Of a stretch of DNA of 64,000 nt, positions 9,296 through 21,122 are shown piece by piece. The DNA comes from Chelydra serpentina (taxonomy: Eukaryota > Chordata > Testudines > Chelydridae), in assembly GCA_037349315.1 (NCBI GenBank), contig JBAIAC010000023.1:36432501-36496500 (forward strand). Direction: 5' to 3'. Below the pieces are notes generated by a model. The model did no database searches. It was not told the DNA's origin and saw only the letters and a program-made list of their open reading frames with translations. Within the stretch, counting starts at the first letter, position 1. Every line of letters begins with the position of its first letter. The translations under genes and the position numbers were made by a program.

Positions 9296-10796
9296 CACTA
9301 GCCCCTTCGCTAAGGGAGCCCACACAACCTGCCTCCATGTGCTGCTGACCTGCTCATAAGATCATCCACATGGGCCTGTAATCTCTTCTTTCTCTTTTAA
9401 ACCATTGGATGGGAGCTTCGTGCAGAGAATAAGAGGGAAGGCTCTGTCTGCACCCACCTACCCAGCTGGAAACATTAAACACAATTCAACAGGGCCAGAA
9501 ATTTATTTCACGGCCATAAAATCAGATTTTTAAAAGTGTATTTTGGGTAGTGACTCTAGCCAAGAGCTGGAGTATTAATTGGATATCCCTCTCACCATAG
9601 ACAGCTGACCTTGGGATAGGCTGCTTGAATATCTCTGGCTGTGATTAGTGCCCTCAATTAATGTATTTGATGCTCATCTACTCTCTTGGCTGCCTGCATT
9701 CCCACTTGTATGGGCAAGTGTTCGAATCGCACTCGGCCAGTGACGCCAAAGGAAACCTGGGTTTTCTTGGGTTTCAAGGAAGGGTGAAGATGTTTGCAAT
9801 GTTGGCTTTAAGAGAGAAGAGAGTTTTGCTTTTGCAAGGTGCTCCTCGCATAACTAATCCTGCTAGGATCCATGTAGTGACAGCAATTTACATTTAGATA
9901 ACACTTTTCATCCAACATAAAGGACACCAGGTCAGCTATTGGGGATGAACCTCAATGAACTGCCTCTTTATTAGATTTTCCAGTCCCAAATTGTCTCCCA
10001 GGACACTTCAGCATCTCTTGCTCAAAGCCCCCTCTGGTACTACCATAGCTCACAGATAGTGGCTGGCTCACAATGGACTGTGTTCTCTTTCCTGCTTCTC
10101 TCTCCAGCAAGTTGATCGAAAGGCTGGTTCGTTTGTGATAGACAAACCAGTTTGTGTGCTGTGACACTGGCCCAGGTTGTGGCATCTCCAACCAAACATG
10201 AACTGCTATGCTGGCTTCACAAGCATTCCCTTCTACTGCAGGGGCTCAGAGTGTGTGTTGCGCCAGCTTTTAGATCTCTGTGTGAAAATGTGCACAGAGA
10301 CCATTCCTCTTTTCTTGTGCTGTTCCAGCTGCTGACAACTCTATTCTGACAACTATTTCAAGCCTTGGATAAAAATCCACTGCCCTGATGCTGTTAAATT
10401 ATGTTGAGCGGGATTATAATTACTGACCAAAAAAAACTGTGTTAAAAGAACATTATTAGGGTTGCAAAGTCAAGCACTCAAAAGTTAGGAAATGCCCGTC
10501 TTAACGTGCATTAATTAATTCAGCCCCCTTCTGATGCAATCTTTAGTTACATGATCACATACTATTTTGCCTCATTCAGTGCACAGATTGCGCAGTCCTC
10601 ACTTACCAAGCACCTATTCAATATTTCATTGTTCAGTGAGTGGCTCCATGACTTATTTGCCACACACTATTCAAAGCCTGCTCTGAAGACAGAATTATCA
10701 ATTTCCTCCTGGGTTTTTCTATGACACTTATCACTAAGGCATCCGCATGCTATTCAAACATTAATGAATTTATCTTCACAGCACTTGTGAAATGAA
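9296..10796. other. Unclassified sequence, no gene seen
   Basis: No recognisable gene or repeat. Open frames at about 9661-9897 and 9952-10349 are short, overlap antisense frames and lack motifs. Confidence 0.4.
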
Positions 10797-10797
10797 T

Positions 10798-11175
10798 GGG
10801 TATTACCCTCACTTTACAGATGGGGAACTGAGGCGCAGAGGGATTAAGGTCAAAAGTATCCACTAATTTGAGGTGCCCAGTTTGAGAGAACTAGGACCAC
10901 CTGATTTTTTCAGAGTACTTAACATTAGACAGCACTATGTTCAAAGCACAGCTCCCATTGACTTCTGTCCTCACTGAGAGTGCTCAGCGCCTCTGCAAAT
11001 CAGACCCAGAGTCTCAAAATGGGCACCTGATGAGGAACAAACCATTAGTGAAAAAGTTTGGTTTCGGTGACTTGCTCAGCATCACATAGGAACTCTGTGG
11101 CAGAGGCAGGGAGAGAATCCATTTCTCTGGGGCAGCATTCAGCTGACTTAACCATGAGACCCTCCTCTCTCTTCC
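10798..11175 (-). repeat. MIR/CORE-SINE-like element, split by a MITE
   Basis: The left piece (10798-10849) has the MIR-type phrase 'ttacagatggggaactgaggcgcagagggattaag'. The continuation (11068-11175) has 'tgacttgctcagcatcacataggaactctgtggcagaggcag'. In an intact MIR these are adjacent, so the sequence between them is an insertion (MITE 10850-11067). The orientation is reverse relative to the tRNA-derived head. These SINEs are old and shared by amniotes. Confidence 0.8.
10850..11067. mobile_element. MITE with CACTAATTTGAGGTGCCCA / CATTAGTG ends
   Basis: The inverted ends are CACTAATTTGAGGTGCCCAGTTTGAGA and TCTCAAAATGGGCACC...AACCATTAGTG. The middle holds 'cacagctcccattgacttctg' and 'gtgctcagcgcctctgcaaatcag'. 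It interrupts a MIR-like SINE, so it is younger than that SINE. Superfamily unknown. Confidence 0.7.
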
Positions 11176-11289
11176 TACAATCCCCTGCCTCAGATACGAC
11201 ACACCATCCAACTTCTGCAACAAATAAAGCAGGGGCATAGAGGCAACAATCTCCTTCACTTCACAACCCTGACCAGGTCCATCCTGTGC

Positions 11290-11755
11290 ACAGAATGAGG
11301 CTGAGTCCTGTGACACACACTCTTTTGCCCATTTCCCTCAAAGCACAAGCCTTTCTGCTCTGTCCCCTCTAACCTGTCCCAGTTCCGGTTCTGTCTTTTC
11401 TCCACCTCTGCTCTTTGGCCTAGTCCCAGGCTCCTCACCTAGCCAGCCCCAATCACCACTTCTCAGATTTCTCATCCCAGTCTCTTTACCCAGCCAGTCC
11501 TAATCTCCCCCCTCAAAGCTCCTCATGGGATCTGTCACTCTCCCCAACCAAGGCCTCCAGATGCCCTCCCCTGCTCACATTTCCCCATCTCCGTTGGCTC
11601 CTGGTCCCAATCTCCCTCCTCAGAGTCCTTGTCCAATCTCACTGCCTCCCCAGCACCTGGTCTGTTCCCACTCCCACCCCCCCACCCTGGTTCTTCATCA
11701 GATCTTCCTCCCCTCCCCCATCACCTACTCCAACCTGCTGCACTGGTTCCCAGTC
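11290..11755. repeat. Degenerate pyrimidine-rich tandem repeat
   Basis: The region repeats variants of CCCAGTCTCC, 'cccaatctccctcctcagag' and 'cctcacctagccagccccaatc' at roughly 25-45 bp spacing. The top strand is C/T rich throughout. It resembles an old minisatellite; exact unit length needs a tandem-repeat search. The open frame at 11525-11767 is compositional. Confidence 0.5.
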
Positions 11756-11934
11756 CCGGGATGCTGAGGAGAGGATAAAAGGGGAGTTATGGAGACAAAG
11801 GCACCCTGCACACATCTGTTAATATGGGAGTGAACATAATGCTGGTTCAGGCGAAGTAGAGTGTGGTGCAGGTAGATATTGGGCAAGGCTCCTTGTACAG
11901 TTCTGCCAAACCAGGTTGGTGCAATGCTGAACTG

Positions 11935-12082
11935 AGCCCAAATGAAACATTCTGACATTTCTGAACCAAAAACTTCTGGAATTCTGTGTTCCACCAAAAA
12001 AACCTGATAATCTGACTTTTTATCCAATCACTGTCAAACTACGGGAATTTCCCATGGGACAGAAATTCCAATCAGCTCTGCT
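11935..12082. repeat. AT-rich dyad repeat (TTTTGAAA family), diverged copy
   Basis: It has 'aaatgaaacattctgacatttctgaac' at the left and 'cccatgggacagaaattccaatcagctctgctt' at the right. The right terminus matches the end of the copy at 18609-18992 ('gaacagaaattctgagtttcaaccaactctgctt'). Confidence 0.5.
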
Positions 12083-12084
12083 TC

Positions 12085-12630
12085 CAACCTTCTCAGGCAC
12101 CTGGGGCTGACGTCTTCGAGGAAGTGCTGCCCCTTTAGGCCTGCTCCCTGCTGAAAAGGGGCCACAAAGCCACCAGAAGAGCCCAGCGGGGAAGTTCTCT
12201 GATGTAGATGGAGTCCCTGGCAGATGCACAGTCATCACAGGGAACTTTGCATGGCTGGGGTATCCTCATAGCCCAGCTATACCTGGCTGCTGAAAAAGTC
12301 TATATGGGCCGGTGCACAAGGTAGAGCAACCCCCTGCAACAGGGCCTCTCCCTGCCCCTAACAGCCCCACTGCAGGGGAGGCACACAGCCTCCTTTGCAC
12401 TTCTGCTTTGATCCCCGAATGAAGCTCAGCTCAGATACGCCCCCCGCATGCCACAATGATGGGTGCAATAAAGACAGACTAGCAAGCCCTTTTTCATTCC
12501 AGTCCAGAAGCTCTCTCGAGAACTGATTTCCAAGCTGTGTGCTGCTGGTTTTGTGACAGATAAACAAAGAACAGAGGCTGAGGCCGCCAAATAGATTTTC
12601 TAGTTCCAGCCCCACACGGTGTACGCTCAG
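12085..12630. other. Unclassified sequence, no gene seen
   Basis: No repeat or gene recognised. The 115-codon reverse frame at 12358-12705 runs into the CR1 tail and is not a credible protein. Confidence 0.4.
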
Positions 12631-12631
12631 A

Positions 12632-12715
12632 GATTCATCGATATCCAAGGCCAGAAAGGACAGTTTATTAACATCTAATCTGACTTCCTGCATCAATAAG
12701 ACCAAAGCTCATATG
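12632..12715 (-). mobile_element. CR1 LINE 3'-tail fragment
   Basis: The words 'attcatcgatatccaaggccagaaaggacag' and 'taatctgacttcctg' are the plus-strand image of the CR1 3' tail. Diverged and short. Confidence 0.6.
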
Positions 12716-12719
12716 CACT

Positions 12720-14098
12720 AGAAAAATCCATATTTGACTAAATCAGACATCAGCACTGACAACCAAATTATTCCTTCCCCATCCCACCCCCTTTGGATAA
12801 GGAAAGTCATTTCCAGAAAATTCCTTAAAACGAGCTACAGGTGGCCACCCGGGATTTACAGAGCTAGTTCTAAACTGACGGTAACCTTAATCTGAGCCTC
12901 CATATTCTAGCAAAATGTGGTAAAACATGATAAGGTGAAGCATCAATCAAGAGGAGATGAAGCACAACTAATTGACTTACCTGGATTATTTCAAAAGGGG
13001 TGATTTTTTTTCCTCATTGGTGACTTTGCTGAAGCTGAAAATGCATCTGAGGCTCTCGCTCTTGCTCTTGGTTTGAGTGTCTTCGCCTACTTTTTTTTAA
13101 AACATGGTTTGAAGCTGGGAGACTTCATGCTCAGTGACTCAAAAATATATTGAGCATATGAAAAATAGGGAATTAGTGAAATCTCAATGCATAACACATT
13201 GTTACTGCGTAGGATTTCCTGTTTGTCAGTGGGGAAAAATAGACATGCAAGATGCAAAACTTGAATGAATGAATGAATGAATGAATAAATGAATTAAAAT
13301 GTCATGAATAACATTTACCTACTAAACACCACAAAGTTTTACAAAGGGACAAACTTCAGCATATAAGGTACACACTAGCAATGGGAAAGGGGGTATGGTT
13401 TGTCTTCCAGTGCCCTCTCCATTTCTCTGCTGGTGAATTTCAAATTGGACCTGAGTCCTACAGTTAATGTGTAATTGCATCCAGGGTGTTGGTTGAGGCC
13501 CATCTCCAGTAAAAATCCCCCCATTGGACCACCTGTTTAGAGGTCAGCTGCAGAGAGGAAAGAGGGGAAAAATGAAAAACCCCAAGTCATAAAGCACTTG
13601 TGAGACAGAGCATTTATAGGACAACATGGCTACCTCTGAGGCTTTAAGAGCTACCAGTATATACTTTAGCAACCAGTAACATGGGGAGGGAGGGCAAGGA
13701 TATTGAAGCATTCAAGATTTTCTGGTTTAACAACTGTTGCTCTCAGGAGCCATCCCACTGATCTAGAGTAGTACCATGCACTGGGAGCTGAGCCGGAGAT
13801 TCAGCCTCTTCTTTCAACAGTCGGGCCATTTCAGATTAGGATTGCTATAGAGGCAGTTCTCTGAAGCCATTGGGGGAAAATTGAGGGGAGCACCCACAGT
13901 GCTCATTGCATTCGAGGCTATGGAGTAAGCTATACCCAGCCTTCCTTAGCTAGAAGGACAGCCAGGCAAAAAAGGTTTCAATTTTTTAGTAATGAGGGAG
14001 CCTCCGGGAATGTTTTATTTCTTTTCTCTGCCCTTTCAAACCAATACACAGTTGAAGAGCAAAGGGAAAGATCGGTGCGTTGCTGGATAGATTTTGAC
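12720..14098. other. Unclassified sequence with a GAAT microsatellite
   Basis: The only named feature is a simple repeat of GAAT/AAAT units at about 13264-13298. The rest shows no gene or recognisable mobile element. Confidence 0.5.
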
Positions 14099-14099
14099 C

Positions 14100-14585
14100 A
14101 CTACTATACAGAGGTCTATAAAATCATGAATGGTTTGGAGACAGCGAATAGGGAAGTGTTTACCCCTTCACATAACACACAAACCAGGGATCACACTATG
14201 AATTTAATAGGCAGCAGGCGTAAAATTAACATGACATACTTCTTCACACAACACACAGAACTTGTTGCCAGGGGATGTTGTGAAGGCCAAAAGTATAATT
14301 GGGTTCCAAAAAAAAGCAGATAAGTTCATGGGGCATAGGTCCACCAATGTCTAATAGCCAAGATGGTCAGAGATGCAATCCCTACCTCCTCCCATGCTCT
14401 TGCTGTCCCTAAACCTCTGATTGCCAGAAGCTGGGACTGGACAACAGGAGATGGATCACTCAATAATTGCCCTGTTCTGTTCATTCCTTCTGCAGCATCT
14501 GGCATTGGCCATTGTTGGAAGACCGGATACTGGGCTAGTTGGAATTTTGGTCTGACCCAACATGGCCATTCTTATGTTCTTATAT
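14100..14585 (+). mobile_element. CR1 LINE 3' end (ORF2 C-terminus plus tail)
   Basis: The coding remnant reads YKIMNGLETANREVF near 14110, which lines up with YKIMNSVEKMNREVLF in the minus-strand CR1 at 31666-31932. The ORF2 C-terminus is broken after 'FFTQHTELVARG'. The 3' tail contains 'ggagatggatcactcaataattgccctgttctgttcattcc' and ends with 'ggccattcttatgttcttat', the usual tail of this CR1 subfamily. 5'-truncated. Confidence 0.9.
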
Positions 14586-14589
14586 AATA

Positions 14590-15284
14590 CACCTGTTTGT
14601 TACATCCACCAACCTATTTATGTAGTCCTTGCAACTTGTTCTTATATGGTTAATTTTCTAGCAAGCAACTGCTTTGCCAACCAGGAGCAAGGAGTTATTT
14701 TCATGGCTAGCTAGAAGCTCGGCCTCTGGATGGTTTTGACTCAGGGCTGAATTCCTTCAGAGTAGGAAACTGCACAGAGCACTGTGTTTAGAAACCTCTT
14801 TATAATATATTAACAAGACTGGTGTGTCAGGTGAAAAGGCATATAAATTACTATTTGTCAGGCTTAATTGGACTGAAGTGACAGGTAGAGAAGGGTTGGA
14901 TATTTCCACGGTTTTCTTTTTAATTTTTCTTTTCTGTTTTACATGTCACCTTTTATTTTAATTGGTATGTGTCTTATCTCTATAACTTATTTGTACAATG
15001 TTCATCTTTTTGTCAGTGATGAAGCACCAGCATAGTACACCACTCATTAGAACTGAATGGATGGCCTTTTAATTGATCGTTAAGCTTTTTTTAAATAGGA
15101 GATTTATCTAGGAAAAAATTAAATAAAATAAACCCTATCTAGAAGGAGTGCTGATTTTATACAATAAACGGGGATTGTCTCCTAGGCCATAACACACTGA
15201 AAAGACTCAGAGTGGAGCTCCAGCCCTGTACTTCCCACTGAGCACTTGCGGAAATGTCTGTGAAAGCCAAAGGAAATAATGGGA
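14590..15284. other. Unclassified AT-rich sequence, no gene seen
   Basis: High A+T, no open frame of note, no named repeat. Confidence 0.4.
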
Positions 15285-15545
15285 GGTATTACCGCTGAAA
15301 CAAAATGTCAAAACATTTTAAAATTTTCCAAACAGAACATTTGAAGATGAAAAAGTCAAAATGAAACATTTTCAAATGGTCAAAGCAAAATGTTCCAACT
15401 CTTTCTATGGGTTTTTTTCCACTTTTTTCAGCTGAAACCATTTTTCAAATTTGATCCAAATTCACAAATAGTTTTGGTGCCCTAAAAAAATGCTTTTTTC
15501 TGCTAACGCACTATTCACCAAAAATATTTTGCCCAACTCTACTTC
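15285..15545. repeat. AT-rich dyad repeat (TTTTGAAA family)
   Basis: It contains 'caaaatgtcaaaacattttaaaattttcc' and ends 'aatattttgcccaactctactt', matching the terminus of the 18609-18992 copy. Dyad words are frequent. Confidence 0.55.
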
Positions 15546-15589
15546 AGGTCTCAAAATATAATTGTAAATGAGGAATCATCAAATAGGGG

Positions 15590-16590
15590 TGTTTCTAGTG
15601 GGCCACACAGGGATTGATTCTTGGCTCTATGCTATTTTTATGTTTTTATTAATTACCTGGAAGAAAACATCTGCAACTTTATCAGTGATGATTTTATGAT
15701 ACAAAAATTGGGGAAATGTAAATAAAGAAGAGGACAGGTCACTGAAACAGAGCCATCTGGATCCCATGATAAGCTGGGCACAAGCAAACAATATGCATTT
15801 TAATATGACTAAATGTATAGACCTAGAAACAAAGAATGCAGACCATACTTACATGGTAGGGGCTCTATCCTGGAAATTAGTGACTCTGAAAAAGATTTGG
15901 GGGTTCTGATGAATAATCAGCTAAACATGAGCTCCGTGTGCAACAATGTGGCCAAAAGGACTAATGCAGTCCTTGGATACATAAATGGGGGAATTCTGAG
16001 TAGGAGTAGAGAGGTTATTTTACCTCTGTATTTGGCACTGGTGCGACCACTGTTGGAATATTGTGTCCAGTTCTGGTCTCTACAATTCAAGAAGGATGTT
16101 GATACATTGGAGACAGTTCAGAGAAGAACCACAAGCATGATTAAAGGATTAAAAAACATGGCTAAAGTGATAGAGGCAAGGAGCTCAATCAATTTAGCTT
16201 AACAAAAAGAAGTTTAAAAGTTGACTTGATTACAGTCTCTAAAGTCCGAACCGGGGGACCAAATATTCAATAATGGGCTCTTCAGTCTAGCAGAGAAAGG
16301 TCTAACAAGATCCAATGGCTGGAAGTTGAAGCTAGCCAAATTCAGACTGGAAATAAAGCATACATTTTTAACAGTGAGAAAAATTAACCACTAGAACAAC
16401 TTAAAAAGGGTTGTGGTGGATTCTCCATCACTGACCATTTTAAAATCAAGATTGGATGTATTTCTAAAAGATATGAGTTCTAGGAATTATTTTGTGGAAG
16501 TTATGGCCTGCATTATTCAGGAGGTCAGAATAGATGGTGACAATGGTCCCTTCTGGCCTTGCAATCTATGAAATCTATGAAATCTATAAG
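15590..16590 (+). mobile_element. CR1 LINE, 3' ~1 kb including RT-domain remnant
   Basis: The DNA at about 15590-15640 corresponds to the conserved RT segment usually read SGVPQGS-LGP-LF, here with frameshifts. From 15813 a 129-codon frame gives DLGVLMNNQL, ALVRPLLEYCVQFWS and VQRRTTSMIKGL, typical of the CR1 ORF2 region after the RT. The tail has 'ggtcagaatagatggtgacaatggtcccttctggcc' and ends in about three tandem copies of an ATCTATGAA-type unit (16564-16590), the CR1 3' microsatellite. The copy is 5'-truncated and dead. Confidence 0.95.
15813..16202 (+). pseudogene. CR1 ORF2 fragment (post-RT region)
   Basis: A 129-codon frame retaining LPLYLALVRPLLEYCVQFWS and KKDVDTLETVQRRTTSMIKG, the hallmark post-RT block of CR1 non-LTR retrotransposons. 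The full ORF2 is many times longer, and the upstream RT catalytic part is absent or frameshifted. The ATG is incidental. Confidence 0.85.
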
Positions 16591-16752
16591 GGCACACCCT
16601 CTGCAAATGGGTTTTACTAGAGAAAAATCACAGAATTCTGGATTTTTGCAACCCTCTCAAACTCAGGTCTTGACCCAGTAAGGTACTAAGTAGTTTATGG
16701 GAAATGAACATACAACTTAGAGTGTCTGTTTTTGGGGTCTGGGATTCTTTTT

Positions 16753-16822
16753 TGTTGTGTGTTTGTACAGCGCCTAGCACAACAGGGTCTAGGTCCATGA
16801 CTAGAAATAGAAATTAATTATT
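16753..16822 (+). repeat. Ancient amniote SINE-like tail (AGCGCCTAGCACAA type)
   Basis: GTACAGCGCCTAGCACAACA followed by 'gggtctaggtccatgactag' matches, reversed, the block at 36104-36156. It ends in a short AAT-rich tail, as expected of a SINE 3' end. Confidence 0.5.
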
Positions 16823-17805
16823 ACAGTGAGGGTGAGAGTGCTCAACAACTCCCAGGAGGCTCTAAGCACCTTGTAGGATCAGTTCCTATTGATGGGGTTC
16901 ATGAAACTATTTCCAGTTAATGAACTTTGTTTTTGGCATGTGTATAATTGAAATCCTGGCTTTTGTAACCATGTTTCTCTAGCTACAGGGAAGTAAGTCT
17001 TATATTTGGGATAGAAGAAATCGCCCAAGGTTGGGCTGGCACAAGGCATTGCACTACAGAGTATTAACCTATTCTATAACGTGGCAGAATTTATAATGTT
17101 GTGATATCAGTGATGATAGCATCAGGCATCAAGTGTCCAGCATTCAGGACTCTAAAAAGTGTGTGTGGGGGGTTATTTACAGTTTTCTCTCTGCTCCATT
17201 TTTCATTTGACTTTTTTGCCATTGGATTTTGTTCCCTGGTCTCTTCCCTACTCCTTTTTTCCACATTCTCCCTTAAGTGGAATTGGGAATCCAACAGCAT
17301 CCCAGATCAAGTCACATTTTCAAATGGAGTCTGACTTCCATGGAGTGACACTGATTTACATTGGCTGAGAATTGGCCGTTTATACTCAGATCAGCAATTA
17401 TATGGTTGATCAGTATTCCTGTTCTTAAATATTTTATGACTCCCCCATCAATGTGAAACTGAAAATTAATTCCAAGGGGAGCAGTACAGTTCCCACAAAG
17501 AAGAGCTTCTGATTTGCAAGATAAATTTTCTATCAACCCCGTGTTTGATTTGCTCAAATGAGTTTGCCTCCACCCTTCCCAGTACTTAACAAGCTCCAAC
17601 AATAACCCCGCTTGGTAGTATCCCTGCTATCCCAGGGTCTCTCCAAAGCACATGCAGGTAGCTAAAGACACTAGCTCTGCCAGGTTGGATTTTGGATTTC
17701 TGATTAGGATAACGGTCCATAGTTGATCAGCCGACTCATTTTATTAACGACCTAAGCTTCATTCACACCTGTGCCTTCAGAGATAATTGACTTCTATGCT
17801 GCTCT
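16823..17805. other. Unclassified sequence, no gene seen
   Basis: Several open frames of 60-96 codons on both strands overlap one another; none has recognisable motifs. No named repeat. Confidence 0.4.
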
Positions 17806-17807
17806 CT

Positions 17808-18103
17808 GGGCTTGTCTTCACTACCCGTCGGATCGGCGGGTAGCAATCGATCTATCGGGGATCGATTTTTCGCGTCTCGTTTAGACGCAATTAATCGATC
17901 CCCAAAAGCTCTCCCCGTCGGCTCCGGAAATCCACCTCATCGAAAGGCGGAAGCGGAGTCGACGGGGGAGCGGCAGCGATCGACTCGCCGCTGTCCTCAT
18001 GGCCAGGTAAGTCGATTACGATACACCGACTTCAGCTACGTTATTCACGTAGCTGAAGCTGCGTATCATAGATCGACACCCCCTCCCCGCCCCAGTGTAG
18101 CCC
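17808..18103 (+). mobile_element. Palindromic TIR element (ATCGATTTATCGCG family), copy 3
   Basis: It begins GGGCTTGTCTTCACTACCCG and ends CCAGTGTAGCCC. The internal hairpin (about 17858-17903) is decayed ('gatcgatttttcgcgtctcg' with 'tagacgcaattaatcgatc'). It has GTCGAC, a GGTAAGT motif (18006-18012) and the 'acttcagctacg...cgtagctgaag' hairpin at about 18030-18060. No clear target duplication. It carries more CpG-type decay than copy 4. Confidence 0.8.
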
Positions 18104-18109
18104 TGGGTG

Positions 18110-18605
18110 AAGTAGGCTATTAACAAGAGTAGACTTGTGCCAGTGCAGTACTGGAGTATTGGTATACCGAATTAAATAAACCCCCTGCATATTTATAACC
18201 ACAGAGATACTGCATGCCTGACTGCAGAAAAACAGCTTTAAACCCATCTAGTGTTTCTGAGCAGTGCTTTGGCACTGGAAGAGGAAATGATTTTGTTTTA
18301 TGATTGCATTTTAAAGGTTGTTCAGGCCCAGGGAATGAGTCTTATAATACTACATAACTGAGACTCGTCTAGGGGCCAGGACTTGTCTGCGGTGGGGCAA
18401 ATGGTGGTACCGTCCCAAGATCCTACTACTCGTGATACCAAACTGGGATTGAGCAGATCTTTACAACTTTTATGCCTCTCCTCTTTTCATATGTGCTTTG
18501 AGCGGCAGGTCAGTTGCTCGCAATGCTAGCGTATGTGTGATCATTATTAAGCTTCAGAGTTCACCCACTCCTTAAAATGAATAAAAGCATTTTATGTGTC
18601 TCTCA
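18110..18605. other. Unclassified sequence, no gene seen
   Basis: No repeat or coding potential recognised. Confidence 0.4.
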
Positions 18606-18608
18606 GAG

Positions 18609-18992
18609 CTAGAGCTGATCAACAAGTTTTTCAAGGGAATGTTAGTCCATCAGAAAATGCCACTTCATACAAATCAAAATTTTCCACAAGGATGTGTCAA
18701 TTTTGAGGAAATTTCATTTTGAAAAACAAATTGGAAAAAGTGTTTTGATAAGGATAATGATTTGTTTTGATCTTTTTATCAGATGGGACCATCTCAGTTT
18801 CTTGTTTTGAAATGATTCATTTTGAAATGTATATGATCAAATGTGTAAAATGTAAAAATCGGAATGAAACATTTCAATGTTATTGAAACAAAGTTTTGAT
18901 TGACCTGAAATGAAATTTCATTTGGTGGTAAATTTCAAAATGTCAGAATTTCCCCACAGAACAGAAATTCTGAGTTTCAACCAACTCTGCTT
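18609..18992. repeat. AT-rich dyad repeat (TTTTGAAA family), longest copy
   Basis: It begins 'agagctgatcaacaagtttttcaag' and ends 'gagtttcaaccaactctgctt'. The start and end are imperfect inverted repeats (AGAGCTG / CAACTCT). The interior is dense in 'attttgaaa' and 'tttcaaaat' words on both strands. Probably an old, fully non-coding MITE. Confidence 0.55.
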
Positions 18993-20485
18993 AGAGCTAC
19001 ATTGATTTACATTTGGTTCACGTTATCTGTGTACCAATAAGGGCTAGAGACTTCATTCTTTAAAATAATAGGTTTTTTTACTTCTGTAGCATAATATGTA
19101 GGCATTAGGGGATACCTGCTCACCCTGTCCAGTGCGTGGACTTATCCTATGGAGCAGTATCATTTAATATTTTCATTTGAAGTCTTCAAATCAAGGTCTA
19201 AGAAATGCCTGTAGCTGGTTTTTGTTTGGTTTTTGATGCCACATTTAAGGGCTCTAAGTATGTACTGGCCCTGTAAGGGTCCATCTGGGTATAGCACATT
19301 ACTGTTACTTGTTTCTGCCCAGAATAACTGGATGTAGGAGTTACAACTTGGAGGGACCCTAGAATTTATAGACACAGCAAAGCATTCTGGGAAGGTTGCT
19401 AGGGGAATATTAAGAGCAGCCTTTCCTCAGAAACAGTGAGAAACTTGAAGGGAATAAGGTTAATCCAAACAAAGGGCCCAGAATGGGGTTTGGAAGAGTC
19501 TGGAAGGAGACATAGAGGAAGTACCCAAAGAAGGGGTGATGTTTTGGGCTTGAAAATCAGAGATTGGAGGGGAGACCTAGAGTTGCTTGTGGGTCTCAAC
19601 AGGAGTTGAAGTCTAGGGGGTAAAGGACTGCTTGTGAGCTCTGGACCGAGGCTTTTGGTGAATGACACTGGATTTTTGTTTCCCCGGAAGAGCAAGAGTT
19701 GACTTGTTTTAGCAAGAGGGCTAAACTAACCTATACAGAAAAGGGGAAAGTGAGGCAGTGACCACACCTGACCAAAGAAGGAGGCACAAATCACGCTTAC
19801 AGGGGCTAATTTCCAAAATCAGCCTCTAAATGTGTGACCTCAAAATTATGTGCCAACTTGCCTATGCAACTTTGGGCAGTCGTGTTTTATGAGTGTCCCA
19901 AAATGTGAACTGCAGTGCGTAAATGGTATTTCAGTGCACAGCTTAGGCAGTGAGCCCTCTAAGTACCCATTTGGTCTCATGGATACGTTATTGCCACATA
20001 AACAAAAATCTGGCTTTTGGGGGGAAGACCAAAATAGCACGGCTGAATATTAAAGCCAGATAGAGGCTGGGCCAAAGCCACTTTGCAGATTTGGCCATGA
20101 CTGTTTCACGGACACTTTAGTATTAGAGAAACAGTTTCTAAAAATGGTTGAGTTGTTAGGATTGCTGCATCTGCCAACCAGCAACTAGATATTACACTGG
20201 AATTAACCAATCCCAGTCATTAGCAGCATTCCCCAGCAGGTGTCTGGACTCAGCGCATGGGCATCCAGCATGTTACTGCAATTGAGGCACTAACCAGAAT
20301 CCTTGCAGCACCACTAAGTGAGCTGTAAAGGGAGCCTCCACCCAGCTGATCAGATAAAAGCTAGTCCCAGGCAGAAGCTGCTCTTCCAATGTCTTCTGAC
20401 TCAACGCTTGAGACCAGGAGGTGAGCAATGAATATCCTGGGGAGAGGGGTGGGGGAATAATTGTAAAAATTTCACAGAGTGCAGA
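18993..20485. other. Unclassified sequence, possible LTR debris
   Basis: About 19400-19800 is purine-rich, and about 20330-20430 has 'gatcagataaaagctagtcccaggcagaagctg', which could be the TATA/R region of an old LTR. I could not find paired ends or target duplications, so this stays a suspicion. Confidence 0.3.
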
Positions 20486-20609
20486 ATAGGGTTGTCAAGT
20501 TTGGTTGGATGTGTTCCTGGAGATTTCATCAGATGACATAATCTTTAATCAAAGTTTAATCTTTAATTCCTGGAGATTCTAGGATAACCCTGGAGGGTTG
20601 GCAACCCTA
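20486..20609. mobile_element. hAT-like MITE (TAGGGTTG...CAACCCTA)
   Basis: The ends are ATAGGGTTGTCAAGTTTGG and 'gagggttggcaaccctA', an imperfect TIR. Flanks AGTGCAGA (20478-20485) and AGTGCAAA (20610-20617) match at 7 of 8 positions. The centre has a direct repeat of 'atctttaat'. Short (124 bp) and non-coding. Confidence 0.8.
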
Positions 20610-20799
20610 AGTGCAAAGGCAAAGAGAAACAAAGAGCAAAAGGGAAAGATTTAGTTTTGATGCACTTTTTAGCTCATTTACATCTAGATCAAACCCTAGA
20701 AAGACACTTCTTATTGGAAAGAAGATATACAAAATCTCATGCAGTGTTATGAGGCTGGAAGCAGAGCGTTCCTGGTGCAGCATCCCTAACTGTGGAACT

Positions 20800-21114
20800 C
20801 AGAGCCATAACTAGGAATTTCTGCACCCGAGGCAGGGGCGCAGAAATTCCTAGGGGCTTACCCTCCGCCCAATTGCTGCCGAAGCCGCAGCACTGGCGAA
20901 CCTCCCGCAGGCAAGCGGAAGCGGCTTCGGCGGCAGGGTGGAAGTGCCCGCTACCGCTTACCTGCGGGAGGTCTGCCGGTGCCGTGGCTTCGGCGGCAAT
21001 TCGGCGGAGGGGGGCCTTCTCCACACACACCGGTGGACCTCCCGCAGGTAAGCGGGGGCGGCTTCGGCGGCGGGGGAGGATGGTTGCACTCGCCTCGCCC
21101 TCGTTACGGCCCTG
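20800..21114. mobile_element. hAT element with TIR CAGAGCCATAAC / GTTACGGCCCTG and exact 8-bp TSD
   Basis: The 315-bp element starts CAGAGCCATAACTAGG and ends CCCTCGTTACGGCCCTG. It is flanked by exact GTGGAACT (20792-20799 and 21115-21122), the hAT hallmark. The interior is CpG-rich with repeated GGCTTCGGCGGC. It carries three splice-donor-like motifs: GCTTACC at 20856-20862 and 20956-20962 (minus-strand GGTAAGC) and GGTAAGC at 21047-21053. Long frames here are compositional. Confidence 0.92.
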
Positions 21115-21122
21115 GTGGAACT